Positions 37,572 through 47,320 of a DNA stretch of 64,000 nucleotides are shown here, piece after piece. The notes beneath the pieces are model-generated. The model made no database searches and had not been told where the DNA came from. It was given only the letters and a program-made list of their open reading frames with translations. Source of the DNA: Actinoplanes ianthinogenes (GTDB lineage Bacteria; Actinomycetota; Actinomycetes; Mycobacteriales; Micromonosporaceae); the NCBI RefSeq assembly GCF_018324205.1, contig NZ_AP023356.1, forward strand, positions 6,759,501 to 6,823,500. Reading direction: 5' to 3'. Each line of letters starts with the position of its first letter. Within the stretch, counting starts at the first letter, position 1. The position numbers and the translations under genes are program-made.

Positions 37572-39044
37572 TCAGCCCGGCAGGCGGGGCCCCGCCTCCC
37601 GCTGGGCCGCCAGCCACGACTCGACGTCGGCCGACGAGCGGGGCAGGCCGTCCGACAGGTTGCGGCAGCCGTCCGCGGTGACCAGCACGTCGTCCTCGAT
37701 CCGGATGCCGATGCCGCGCAGCTCGGCCGGCACCAGGTCGTCCTCGGGCTGGAAGTACAGCCCTGGCTCGACGGTGAGCACGTAACCCTCCTGGAGCGAA
37801 CCGTCCCGGTACGTCTCGTTCCGCGCGTTCGAGCAGTCGTGCACGTCGATGCCGAGCATGTGCCCGAACCCGTGCAGCGTCCACCGCCGGTAGATCGTGC
37901 TGTCCTCGGCCATCGCCTCGTCCACCCCGACCGGCAGCAGGCCCAGGTCGTGCAGGCCCTCGGCGAGCACCCGCATGCACGCCTGGTGCACGTCCTTGTA
38001 CAGCACGCCGGGCCGGATCGCGTCGATGCCGGCCTGCTGCGACGCGTGCACGATGTCGTAGACCTGCCGCTGGAGCGGCGTGAACGTGCCGGAGACCGGG
38101 ACGGTGCGGGTGACGTCGGCGGTGTAGAGGTTGTGCCCCTCCACCCCCATGTCCATCAGCAGCAACTCGCCGGGCGCGGTCACGCCGGTGTTGCGCACCC
38201 AGTGCAGGATCGTCGCGTGCGCGCCGGCGCCGACGATCGAGCCGTAACCCAGGTCGTTGCCGTCGTGCCGGGCGCGCAGCCCGAACACGCCCTCCAGCAG
38301 GCGCTCCTTGACCCCGCGGTCGGCCGGCAGGACCCGGGCGACGTCCTCGAAGCCGAGCACCGTGGCGTCGACGGCGGCCTGGAGCTGGGCGATCTCCCAC
38401 TCGTCCTTGACCAGCTTGAGCTCGGAGAGCACCCAGGCCAGCTCGCGGTCGCGCGGCTGGGACCGGTCCGGCTCGTAGGCGAGGATCGCCCGGTCGACGT
38501 TGGCGTCCAGGCCGCGCAGCACCCGGGTGCGGCCCGGCGCGGAGAGGGCCAGCGCCGAGCCGAGGTGGCCCAGCGACGCCGTCTCCAGGCCCAGCTCGGC
38601 CGATTTCTCGGCGAGGGTGTGGGTGCGGCCGATCCAGAGCTCGCCGTTGCGGTCCCGGAAGAAGCGGTCGGTGTCCTTGGAGTTGCGCTCCCGGGTGAAC
38701 AGCACCGCCTCGTGCCCGGAGCCGCTCGGGTGCAGGATCAGCACGCTGTCCGGGTCGCGGTCGCCGGTCAGGTAGAAGAAGTCGCTGCCGGGGCGGAACG
38801 GGTAGTCGGTGTCGTTGGCCCGCACCTTCTCGTTGCCGCTCGGGATGATCAGCGTCTCGCCGGGGAACGCCTCGGAGAGCGCGGCCCGGCGCTTCGCGTA
38901 ATTCGGCACCTCGGGCAGCGGCGTGATGGAGATCGGGTCCTCACGCCAGCCGGTCCGCATGAACTGCAAGAACGCTTCCGGGAAGGCCGGGTCGTGTGAC
39001 TCCGTCTTGGGTGCGGGGGTGGTGCCGCCGTCCTTCTGCGCCAT
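37572..39044 (-). CDS. pepP: Xaa-Pro aminopeptidase (aminopeptidase P family)
   Basis: 490-residue M24B metallopeptidase that removes N-terminal residues before proline. The N-terminal creatinase-like domain holds IPSGNEKVRANDTDYPFRP. Dinuclear metal ligands are visible as Asp in LLLMDMGVE and YTADVTRTV, His in HGFGHMLGIDVHD, and Glu in LTVEPGLY and GIRIEDDVLVT. ATG 39044 is preceded by GGAGG. Cytoplasmic, no signal peptide. Confidence 0.93.
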   Translation of the reverse strand: MAQKDGGTTPAPKTESHDPAFPEAFLQFMRTGWREDPISITPLPEVPNYAKRRAALSEAFPGETLIIPSGNEKVRANDTDYPFRPGSDFFYLTGDRDPDSVLILHPSGSGHEAVLFTRERNSKDTDRFFRDRNGELWIGRTHTLAEKSAELGLETASLGHLGSALALSAPGRTRVLRGLDANVDRAILAYEPDRSQPRDRELAWVLSELKLVKDEWEIAQLQAAVDATVLGFEDVARVLPADRGVKERLLEGVFGLRARHDGNDLGYGSIVGAGAHATILHWVRNTGVTAPGELLLMDMGVEGHNLYTADVTRTVPVSGTFTPLQRQVYDIVHASQQAGIDAIRPGVLYKDVHQACMRVLAEGLHDLGLLPVGVDEAMAEDSTIYRRWTLHGFGHMLGIDVHDCSNARNETYRDGSLQEGYVLTVEPGLYFQPEDDLVPAELRGIGIRIEDDVLVTADGCRNLSDGLPRSSADVESWLAAQREAGPRLPG

Positions 39045-39098
39045 CGTGGGGTGCCTCCGTATTCTCAGCTGTGCCCCGACGTTACCGCCTGCCCCCAT

Positions 39099-39638
39099 TC
39101 ATCGTCCGCCGCCAGTCCCGTAGCCGAACGGCAGGTCGAGGCAGCCGACCCGGGCCCCCGCCATGCCGGCCACGCCGGGCCCGGTCCGGGTCGTCTCGGC
39201 GTGCAGCACGAGCGACTTGGGCAGCCGGTCGTCGGCGAACATCCACTGCTGCTCGTGGCGGACGGTGGCCGCGCCCCGGGCGTCGGCGGTGAAGTCCAGC
39301 CAGATCTCGTTCGCCGGGTTGGCGTACGCCGGGTCGACCGACGGGCTGACCGGATCCGGCCGGTGCTGGTAGTGCGGGCCGGCCGCCTTGGGGTCCCGGC
39401 CGCACCCGGCGACGTGCATGTGCGCGCCGTACGCGTGCCCCGGCACCAGCCCGGTCACCTCCAGTTCCACCCACAGGTTCTGCCCGGTCGAGCTGAACGC
39501 GACCTGCGCGGTGGCGCCGACCGGCACCACCGCCGGGTCGTAGGTGACCGCCTGGACCCCGGGCTTCCAGGTCTGGAACGTGGCCGGGGCGGGGATCGGG
39601 ACGAGGGCGAGGACGGCGGACAGCACGCTAGTTAACAT
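39099..39638 (-). CDS. Secreted Cu/Zn superoxide dismutase family protein
   Basis: 179 residues with an N-terminal signal peptide (MLTSVLSAVLALVPIPAPA). Cu/Zn SOD features: H-x-H in YGAHMHVAGCG, further ligand His in GPHYQH, the late copper His in LVLHAETT and the Arg of the substrate channel in AGARVGC. The two cysteines for the structural disulfide are at AGCG and RVGC. So the copper site looks complete; zinc ligation is less clear. It is divergent from the PfkB gene with a palindrome between. Confidence 0.82.
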   Translation of the reverse strand: MLTSVLSAVLALVPIPAPATFQTWKPGVQAVTYDPAVVPVGATAQVAFSSTGQNLWVELEVTGLVPGHAYGAHMHVAGCGRDPKAAGPHYQHRPDPVSPSVDPAYANPANEIWLDFTADARGAATVRHEQQWMFADDRLPKSLVLHAETTRTGPGVAGMAGARVGCLDLPFGYGTGGGR

Positions 39639-39649
39639 GTACCAATTCT

Positions 39650-39667
39650 GACAAATGAGGATTTGTC
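39650..39667. promoter_or_regulatory. Palindrome between SOD and PfkB genes
   Basis: GACAAAT-GAGG-ATTTGTC, a perfect 7-bp inverted repeat 12 bp upstream of the SOD start and about 58 bp from the kinase start. Candidate operator for an unknown regulator. Confidence 0.5.
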
Positions 39668-39725
39668 GCGACTGGATTTCTGCGCCGCCGACCGCGAGGC
39701 TGGAGTCCGACGACGGAGGAGCGGC

Positions 39726-40682
39726 ATGGGCTACGCGGTGGTGCTGGGTGAGGCGCTGATCGACCTTCTCGAGGCGGAGCACGACGGTGAGCTGATCTAT
39801 CGCCAGGCGATCGGCGGCGCGCCGCTCAACGTCGCCGTCGCGGTGGCCCGGCTCGGCGGCCGGGTGGAATACTCCGGCACGCTCGGCACCGACGTGCTCG
39901 GCGACCGGATCGCCGCCTTCCTGGCCGAGGCCGGCGTCGGCGAGCGGGGCGTCCGCCGCGTCGGCGTCCCGACCACCCTGGCGGTCACCACCTTCGAGGG
40001 CGCCGAGCCGTCCTTCACGTTTTACGGCGAGCCGCCGTCCTACGCCCTGCTCAGCGAGGCGGATCTGGACCGGGACGGCCTGGCCGGCGCGAGCGTGCTC
40101 TACACCGGCTCGATCTGCCTGCTCCGCGAGCCGTTCCGGGCCGCTGCCCGGGCGGCCTGGGACGGTTTCGCCGGCCTGCGCGTCTTCGACCCCAACGTCC
40201 GCCCGAAACTGCTCCCCGACGAGGCCGCGCTGACCGCCCTGCGCGAGCTGGTCGAGGAGTTCTTCGCCACCGCCGACCTGGTCAAACTCAGTCTCGCCGA
40301 CGCGCAGTTGCTTTACGGCGAGCCGGATCCCGCGGCCGCCGCCGAGCGGATCCGGTCGCTGGGCGCGCGGGCCGTGGTGGTGACCTGCGGCGCGCGGGGC
40401 GCGCACGTGGCCGCCGCGGACGGCGCGGCCACGCTGCCGGCCCCGTCGGTGCGCGCGATCGATGCCACCGGCGCCGGCGACTCGGTGATGGGCGCGCTGG
40501 TCAGCCGGCTCCTGGCCGGCGGCCGCCCGGCCGGCCTGGCCGACTGGCAGGGCCACGTCCGCTTCGCCCTCGCGGTGGCCGGCCTGGTCTGCGAGCGCCA
40601 GGGCGGCGCCACCGCGATGCCGACCCCGGCCGAGGTCACCGCCCGCTGGGGCGCGGAGATCCAGGGTCAGGGCAGGCCTTAG
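39726..40682 (+). CDS. PfkB-family carbohydrate kinase
   Basis: 318 residues of the ribokinase/fructokinase family. Start region VVLGEALIDLL, sugar-binding GGAPLNVAVAVARLGG, and the C-terminal signature DATGAGDSVMGAL with the catalytic Asp. Closest in style to fructokinases; the sugar is not certain. ATG 39726 follows GGAGGA. The end overlaps the convergent thioesterase gene by 4 nt. Confidence 0.88.
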   Translation: MGYAVVLGEALIDLLEAEHDGELIYRQAIGGAPLNVAVAVARLGGRVEYSGTLGTDVLGDRIAAFLAEAGVGERGVRRVGVPTTLAVTTFEGAEPSFTFYGEPPSYALLSEADLDRDGLAGASVLYTGSICLLREPFRAAARAAWDGFAGLRVFDPNVRPKLLPDEAALTALRELVEEFFATADLVKLSLADAQLLYGEPDPAAAAERIRSLGARAVVVTCGARGAHVAAADGAATLPAPSVRAIDATGAGDSVMGALVSRLLAGGRPAGLADWQGHVRFALAVAGLVCERQGGATAMPTPAEVTARWGAEIQGQGRP

Positions 40683-41071
40683 TCGCCGAGCGCCTTGGCG
40701 ATGAAGCGCTGCCGGTCGACCAGCATCCGCTCCACCCGCACGTCGGCCACCACCGTGTCCCCGTCCTTGACGTTCACCTCGAAGACCAGCTTGCGCCCGT
40801 CCACCTTGGTCAGCGTGGCCTGCCCGACAACCGTGCGACCGACCGGCGCCGCGGCCCGGTGCTCCACTTCGGCGCGGGTGCCCACGGTGGTGACCCCGCC
40901 GGGCAGCTGCCGCGCGGTCGCCGCCACGGTGGCGGCCTCGGCCAGGGCCAGCACCCGCGGCGTGGCGAGCACCGGCACGTCGCCGGAGCCGAGGGCCTGT
41001 GCGGTGTCGGCGTCGGTGACCCTCAACTCCACCCGGGCGCTGAGGCCGGGAGCGAACTCCGGTAGCTCCAT
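40679..41071 (-). CDS. Hotdog-fold thioesterase family protein
   Basis: 130 residues similar to the FlK-type (fluoroacetyl-CoA) thioesterase family: ALAEAATVAAT, TVGTRAEVEHRAAAPVG and VFEVNVKDGDTVVADVRVERMLV. Substrate unknown. ATG 41071 is preferred to 41077 because TAAGCT lies 6 nt upstream on the minus strand. Confidence 0.78.
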   Translation of the reverse strand: MELPEFAPGLSARVELRVTDADTAQALGSGDVPVLATPRVLALAEAATVAATARQLPGGVTTVGTRAEVEHRAAAPVGRTVVGQATLTKVDGRKLVFEVNVKDGDTVVADVRVERMLVDRQRFIAKALGD

Positions 41072-41077
41072 TGGCAC

Positions 41078-41083
41078 AGCTTA
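41078..41083 (-). promoter_or_regulatory. -10 box, leaderless start of the thioesterase gene
   Basis: TAAGCT on the minus strand, then 6 nt, then ATG 41071. Confidence 0.5.
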
Positions 41084-42490
41084 AGCTTGTGCGGGCCGCT
41101 GCCAGAACGTCTCGTCAGCGGGTTGACCGAGATCGGACGGCGCGGCGGGCGCCGGCGGCGGGATCGGGTGCCGGGCGAGCCGGGCCCGGCGGGCCAGTTC
41201 GTCGGCGAGCGCCCACGCCTCGGCCAGGTCCCGGTCCCGGGCCGCGCCCGACCGCCCACCGGCCGCGTCGGCATAGACCGTGGCCAGCCGGAGCATCCGC
41301 TGCAACGGCCCCTGCACCACCCGCACGCTCTGCAACCGGGCGTAAGGCACCAGCGTCATCTCCCGGGACAGCCGCCCCTCCCGGGTCACCAGCACGTCCG
41401 GGTGCAGCCCGACGCCCATGAACCGCAGCCCGACCGGGTGCAGCCAGCGCACCCGGGCCGGCGGCGGCGAGGTGGCGAGCGCGGCCAGGTCGACGCCGGG
41501 CAGCACCGCGCCGACCACCAGCCGGGCCGCGTGCTGGTCGCCGACCGGCAGCAGCCGGTCCGAGCCGGTGTCGTTGCCGCGCTCCGGCGCGCCGTACCCG
41601 GCGACGTCGAGTTGCAGATAGAGCCAGCTGGTCAGCCGCCACAGGAACGGCCAGGTGATCCGGACCGCCTGCACCCGGTGCAGCGGCACCACCTGGCTGC
41701 GCGTCTCGGTCAGCCCGTAGTGCAGCAGCAGCCGCCCGCCCGGGTCGCGCGCCAGCCGGAAGTCCCAGTCCCGCAGCACCCGGCGGATCGGCTGGAGCAG
41801 CACGCCGGCCATCGCGGTGACCGTGCTGGCGATCCCGATGAAGGTCCACGACCCCTCCATCACGAACTGGGTGACCACCCACGCCACGCCGATCGGCAGG
41901 AAGAACGCCTGCGGGGTGAGCAGCTGGCTGATCAGCAGCTCCCGGTTGCCGACCGCGTGCAGGGACTGTTCGCCGGGGCTCGCGGTCCGCGGCCCGGCCG
42001 CGGGGTCCGCCTCGGCGACGGACACCTCTGGCGTACGCCCGGAGAGCGCCAGCAGCCGTTCCCGCAGCGCGGCGGCCTCCCGGACGGTCAGATAGGCCAG
42101 TGGCGCCTCGGCCTTGCCGCCGCCGACCACCTCCAGGCGCAGCTCGGCCAGCCCGCTGAACTGGGCCAGCAGCGGCCGGCGCACCTCCACCGACTGGAGC
42201 CGGTCGAGCGGGATGGCCCGGTTGCGCCGCCAGATCAGCCCCTCGGTGATCCGCAGCTCCCGGGCCACCACCTGGTATCCGGTGGTCCACCAGCCGACCG
42301 CCGAGAAGATCACCGCGCCCACCGCGACGGCCAGCACCACCATGGCGAAGTGCGTCGGGCCGAGCTCGCGCAGCGCCTGCCAGGAGAGCGCCGCGACGAT
42401 CACGAAGAGGCTCTTGGCGCCGTGCAGCAGCGGGCTGAGCGGGTGCAGCCGCTGCCGGGCGGCCTGCTCGGGGGTCTCGGTGGCGGTCAC
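41081..42490 (-). CDS. Membrane PH-domain protein (YdbT-like)
   Basis: 469 residues with two bacterial PH (bPH2) repeats. The first is around YQVVARELRITEGLIWRRNRAIPLDRLQSVEVRRP. The second is around RLLLHYGLTETRSQVVPLHRVQAVRI, and a further PH-like stretch lies near the C-terminus (LVTREGRLSREMTLVPYARLQSV). Hydrophobic helices lie near the N-terminus and in the middle. GTG 42490 overlaps the stop of the upstream PH gene as GTGA. Function of the pair is unknown in any species. Confidence 0.85.
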   Translation of the reverse strand: MTATETPEQAARQRLHPLSPLLHGAKSLFVIVAALSWQALRELGPTHFAMVVLAVAVGAVIFSAVGWWTTGYQVVARELRITEGLIWRRNRAIPLDRLQSVEVRRPLLAQFSGLAELRLEVVGGGKAEAPLAYLTVREAAALRERLLALSGRTPEVSVAEADPAAGPRTASPGEQSLHAVGNRELLISQLLTPQAFFLPIGVAWVVTQFVMEGSWTFIGIASTVTAMAGVLLQPIRRVLRDWDFRLARDPGGRLLLHYGLTETRSQVVPLHRVQAVRITWPFLWRLTSWLYLQLDVAGYGAPERGNDTGSDRLLPVGDQHAARLVVGAVLPGVDLAALATSPPPARVRWLHPVGLRFMGVGLHPDVLVTREGRLSREMTLVPYARLQSVRVVQGPLQRMLRLATVYADAAGGRSGAARDRDLAEAWALADELARRARLARHPIPPPAPAAPSDLGQPADETFWQRPAQA

Positions 42491-42990
42491 AGGCCCTCGG
42501 CCCGGTCCTCGCCGAGGGCGGTCAACCGGTCGCGCAGCCGGGCCGCCTCCTCCGGCGGCAGGCCGGGCACCTGGGCGTCGCTGGCCGCCGCCGCGGTGTG
42601 CAACTGCACGGTGGCCAGCCCGAACGCGCGCTCCAGCGGGCCGGCGGTGACGTCCACGAACTGCATCCGCGCGTACGGAACGATGGACAACCGGCGGACC
42701 AGCAGGCCGTGCCGGACCATCAGGTCGTTGTCGCGCTCCGCGTATCCCCAGGCGCGCACCGCGCGGACGGCGACCGTGGCGCGCCAGACGCCGAGGGCGA
42801 GCACCGCGGCGATGCCGGCGAGCCAGCCCCAGTGGTGGACGAACAGCCACCCGACGGCCAGGCCGGCCACCAGGATCACCTGCCAGATGGCGAGGCCGAT
42901 CAGCTCAACAGTGATCAACTTGCCGGAGACCGGGCGCCACTGGACCGTGTCGGGCCAGGGTTGCAGGGCATCGACCGAGGGCGTGCTCAC
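42487..42990 (-). CDS. Membrane PH-domain protein (YdbS-like)
   Basis: 167 residues: two membrane helices (about 27-50 and 55-72) followed by one bPH2 domain (AERDNDLMVRHGLLVRRLSIVPYARMQFVDVTAGPLERAFGL split across two strands). It is the first gene of a pair with the YdbT-like gene. GTG 42990 lies 6 nt after TAGTCT. Confidence 0.87.
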   Translation of the reverse strand: MSTPSVDALQPWPDTVQWRPVSGKLITVELIGLAIWQVILVAGLAVGWLFVHHWGWLAGIAAVLALGVWRATVAVRAVRAWGYAERDNDLMVRHGLLVRRLSIVPYARMQFVDVTAGPLERAFGLATVQLHTAAAASDAQVPGLPPEEAARLRDRLTALGEDRAEGL

Positions 42991-42996
42991 GTTTAG

Positions 42997-43002
42997 AGAC
43001 TA
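42997..43002 (-). promoter_or_regulatory. -10 box, leaderless start of the PH-domain operon
   Basis: TAGTCT on the minus strand, then 6 nt, then GTG 42990. It overlaps the stop of the preceding small gene. Confidence 0.5.
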
Positions 43003-43221
43003 GGAGACGGATGCATCGTCTGCCGAGACGAAAGGGGTGACTTCCCGGAGGAAGGAGCGGGCCTCCAGGAACGTGCCCAGGGAAACCCGATGATCGTCGC
43101 AGGCCAGCCAGGTCTTGCGGTATTCCGGGGCGTGAAGTTTGGGATTGTTCCACAACAATTGCCAGGCCGCGGACGCGCGACAACCTTTGGCGGAGCACTG
43201 CGGGGAGAGTTCCTCGACCAT
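43000..43221 (-). CDS. Small conserved cysteine-containing protein
   Basis: 73 residues from ATG 43221. Pattern CSAKGCRASAAWQLLWNNP then TWLACDDHRVSLGTFL: three or four Cys and a His that could bind a metal. I recognise the style as a conserved actinobacterial hypothetical but not its function. The TTG three codons upstream is less likely because TAAGTT lies 7 nt before the ATG. Confidence 0.7.
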   Translation of the reverse strand: MVEELSPQCSAKGCRASAAWQLLWNNPKLHAPEYRKTWLACDDHRVSLGTFLEARSFLREVTPFVSADDASVS

Positions 43222-43228
43222 GTCGACC

Positions 43229-43234
43229 AACTTA
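43229..43234 (-). promoter_or_regulatory. -10 box, leaderless start of the small Cys protein
   Basis: TAAGTT on the minus strand, then 7 nt, then ATG 43221. Confidence 0.5.
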
Positions 43235-43269
43235 ATGGAACGACGCGGGAGTAATGAAAGACGTTATGC

Positions 43270-43299
43270 GCCGGGCGGCCACGGGGGAAGCCGCCCGGC
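43270..43299. other. Strong hairpin between divergent genes
   Basis: GCCGGGCGGC (43270-43279) pairs with GCCGCCCGGC (43290-43299). Because the flanking genes diverge it cannot be an ordinary gene terminator. The rest of the gap to 43566 shows no supported gene; TATGCT at 43468-43473 may be the -10 of the moxR operon. Confidence 0.55.
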
Positions 43300-43566
43300 G
43301 ACGAAGTAAATGCTACACGGTTCAAAGACTTCCGTATCCACCCGGTGAGCGTGCCCGTTCCGGCGGATCGCGCAGAAAGATCAACATGTTCGGCCGATAG
43401 TGCCCTGGGCTGCGGAGATCTCGCGGCGCCGGGACGATGATGACGGTCAGGTGACGGCCGGGGTTTCTATGCTCCTAGGAACCTCTCAGCCGTGTGTAGT
43501 TGTCTGTCGTGTAAGTCTTGAGCGTCGGCATCAGCGCCGGCACATGTTGACCGTTGTGGAGGACCG

Positions 43567-44735
<1,169 letters not shown>

Positions 44736-44739
<4 letters not shown>

Positions 44740-45929
44740 GCCAGCCGATCGGATCCGCCCCGGCGCCCCAGCCGCCTGCGGCCTGGCCCGGCCCGGCCGC
44801 GGGCGGCACCGCCCCGGCGGGGCAGCCTCAGCCGGCCTGGGGCGGCACGGCCCCGGTGCCGCAGCCTCAGGCGGCCTGGCCCGGCCCGGCCGCGGCGTCG
44901 GCGGACCAGGCGGCGCGGACCGGCCCGGCCGGCGGCACCGTCCCGGCGCCGCTGGAGGAGGCGGCCCGGGCCGAGGCGGTGCTGGCCAAGCTGCAGCTGC
45001 TGGTCACCCGCAAGCTCGACGGCCTGCTCCAGGGCGACTACGTGGGCCTGCTGCCCGGCCCGGGCACCGAGGCCGGCGAGTCCCGGGAGTATCGGCCGGG
45101 CGACGACGTGCGCCGGATGGACTGGCCGGTCACCGCCCGCACCACGCTGCCGCACGTGCGGCGCACGGTGGCCGACCGCGAGCTGGAGACCTGGCTGGCC
45201 GTCGACCTGTCGGCCAGCCTCGATTTCGGCACCGCCAAGTGGCTGAAGAAGGACCTGGTGATCGCCGCCGCCACCGCGGTCACCCACCTGACCGCCCGGG
45301 GCGGGAACAGGATCGGCGCCGTGGTCGGGACCGGCTCCGGCGTACCCCGAAGCGGTTTTGCTCGTGGTCTCTTCAAGAAGAAAGCGGCCGTGACCGAGGA
45401 CGCGCCCGGGCCGTCGGTGGTGCGGATGCCGGCGCGGCCGGGCCGCAAGGAGGCGCAGGGCCTGCTGCGGGCGATCGCGCGCACCCGGATCCGGCCGGGG
45501 CGGACCGACCTCGGCGCCCTGATCGACATGCTGAACCGGCCGCCGCGGCGGCGCGGGGTGGCCGTGGTGATCTCCGACTTCCTGGCGCCGGTGGAGAGCT
45601 GGGCGCGGCCGGTGCGCAAACTCGGCGTGCGGCACGACGTGCTCGCCATCGAGGTGGTCGACCCGCGTGAGCTGGAGCTGCCCGACGTGGGCGTGCTGAC
45701 CCTGGCCGATCCGGAGTCCGGCGAGCTGCACGAGGTGCAGACCACCGACCCAGGGCTGCGGCAGCGTTACGCGGCCGCGGCGGGTGAGCAGCGCGCCGCG
45801 ATCGCCCGGACGCTGCGCGCGGCCGGCGCCTCGCACCTGCGGCTGCGCACCGACACCGACTGGCTGCTGGACATCGTCCGCTTCGTGGCCGCCCAACGAC
45901 ACGCACGCACCCGGGGGACCACTCGATGA
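44736..45929 (+). CDS. DUF58 domain protein
   Basis: 397 residues. A long Pro/Ala/Gly-rich N-terminal region (about 70 residues, with GTAPAGQPQPAWGG-like repeats) leads into DUF58: REYRPGDDVRRMDWPVTART, then a VWA-like part with LAVDLSASLDFG and AVVISDFLAP. It is the middle gene of the MoxR-DUF58-VWA operon, where ATPase and metal-ion-dependent adhesion proteins work together. The ATG overlaps the moxR stop (ATGA). The process served is unknown here. Confidence 0.9.
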
Positions 45930-46876
45930 TCCGTTTCCTGGCTCCGTGGTGGCTGCTCACGCTGCTGCCCGTCCTCGCCGTCGCCGGCGCCTACGTCTGG
46001 CGGCAACTGCACAAACGGCAGTACGCGATGCGCTTCACCAACGTCGACCTGCTGCGCACCCTCGCCCCGAAAGGCCTGGGCTGGCGCCGGCACGTCTCGG
46101 CGATCGCGTTCCTGATGATGATGGCGGCGCTGGCGTTCTCCACGGCACGCCCCTCGGTGGACACCGAGCAGCCGCTGGAACGCGCCACCGTGATGCTGGC
46201 CATCGACGTGTCGCTGTCGATGCAGGCCGACGACGTGGCGCCGACCCGGATCGAGGCCGCGCAGGAGGCGGCCAAGGCGTTCGTCAACGAGTTGCCGCCC
46301 ACCTACAACCTGGGCCTGGTGTCGTTCGCGAAAGCGGCGAACGTGCTGGTCGCGCCGACCAAGGACCGGTCCGAGGTGATCGCCGGGATCGACAGCCTGA
46401 CCCTCGCCGAGGCGACCGCGACCGGGGAGGCGGTGTTCACCTCACTGGACGCGATCCGTTCGGTGCCGGCCGACGGCGCGGACGGCGCGCCCCCGGCCCG
46501 GATCGTGCTGCTCTCCGACGGATATCGGACGTCCGGTCGCTCGATCGAGGACGCCGCCACCGCCGCGGCCGGGGCGAACGTGCCGGTCAGCACGATCGCG
46601 TTCGGCACCGACGCCGGCGTGGTGGACATCCGCGGCCAGCTCCAGCGGGTGCCGGTGGACCGGCTCTCGCTGCAGGAGCTGGCGGAGCGGACCAAGGGCT
46701 ACTTCTACGAGGCGGCCTCGGTCAGCGAGCTGAAGAAGGTCTACGAGGACATGGGCAGCTCGATCGGGCACCGGACGCAGCCGCGCGAGGTGACCCAGTG
46801 GTACGCCGGGGTCGCCCTGCTGCTGGCCCTGGTCGGCGCGGCGAGCAGTCTGCTGTGGACGTCCCGCCTGCCGTGA
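45926..46876 (+). CDS. VWA-domain (BatA-like) membrane protein
   Basis: 316 residues. Two N-terminal membrane helices (about 3-25 and 57-72), a von Willebrand A domain with intact MIDAS DVSLS (Asp94) and the LLSDGYRTSG segment, and a C-terminal membrane helix. The layout is that of BatA/BatB-type aerotolerance proteins. It overlaps the DUF58 stop by 4 nt, completing the operon, and converges on a 29-residue membrane peptide gene. Confidence 0.92.
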   Translation: MIRFLAPWWLLTLLPVLAVAGAYVWRQLHKRQYAMRFTNVDLLRTLAPKGLGWRRHVSAIAFLMMMAALAFSTARPSVDTEQPLERATVMLAIDVSLSMQADDVAPTRIEAAQEAAKAFVNELPPTYNLGLVSFAKAANVLVAPTKDRSEVIAGIDSLTLAEATATGEAVFTSLDAIRSVPADGADGAPPARIVLLSDGYRTSGRSIEDAATAAAGANVPVSTIAFGTDAGVVDIRGQLQRVPVDRLSLQELAERTKGYFYEAASVSELKKVYEDMGSSIGHRTQPREVTQWYAGVALLLALVGAASSLLWTSRLP

Positions 46877-46880
46877 CGGC

Positions 46881-46970
46881 TTATGGGGTGTTGTGCGAGG
46901 CGAGCACGAACAGGAGCACGACCCACGCGGACAGGACGGTGAGACCGAGGGGCGCGATGAGGTTCTTCAT
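46881..46970 (-). CDS. 29-residue membrane micropeptide
   Basis: MKNLIAPLGLTVLSAWVVLL then a short tail ending HNTP: one hydrophobic helix filling most of the peptide. Every third codon position except two is G or C, as in real genes of this genome, and GGTGG precedes the ATG. It ends 4 nt from the end of the convergent VWA gene. Not recognised; possible regulator or subunit of a membrane complex. Confidence 0.55.
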   Translation of the reverse strand: MKNLIAPLGLTVLSAWVVLLFVLASHNTP

Positions 46971-47320
46971 GGTGGAGCCACCTTCCGCATCGTGACTGGC
47001 GGGGGTTACTGCTGTGCGCAGGTCACGTCGCGGCCATGCCCGTTCCCCGGATGTCGCGGCGCACACGACACGCCCGGCAATCCCGCGAGCAGGCGGGATC
47101 CGGTGGGAACGGGTGGGAGAAATCCTGGTCAGCGGTCAGAGGCGCTGACGAGCGTCCCGGCCACGACTAGGAGGATCGCTATCTCGCACAGCGATCACCT
47201 CCACAGCTCGTCGGGCCTTGGGAACCGCCGGGAACTGTACCTCTTAAAGACAACTTAAGAAACTCAGGCCTGCCGGAGGTGGCGCGGACCACCCTTCCGT
47301 GTTCTGTCGGCGTGCCGCTC
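46971..47320. other. 350-bp gap with hairpin, no supported gene
   Basis: It holds GGAGGATCGCT (47170-47180) pairing with AGCGATCACCTCC (47190-47202) apart from a 2-nt bulge, and an AT-rich inverted repeat CTTAA-AGACAAC-TTAAG (47243-47259). These may be promoter or terminator elements for the micropeptide and two-component genes. No frame with coding bias was seen. Confidence 0.4.
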
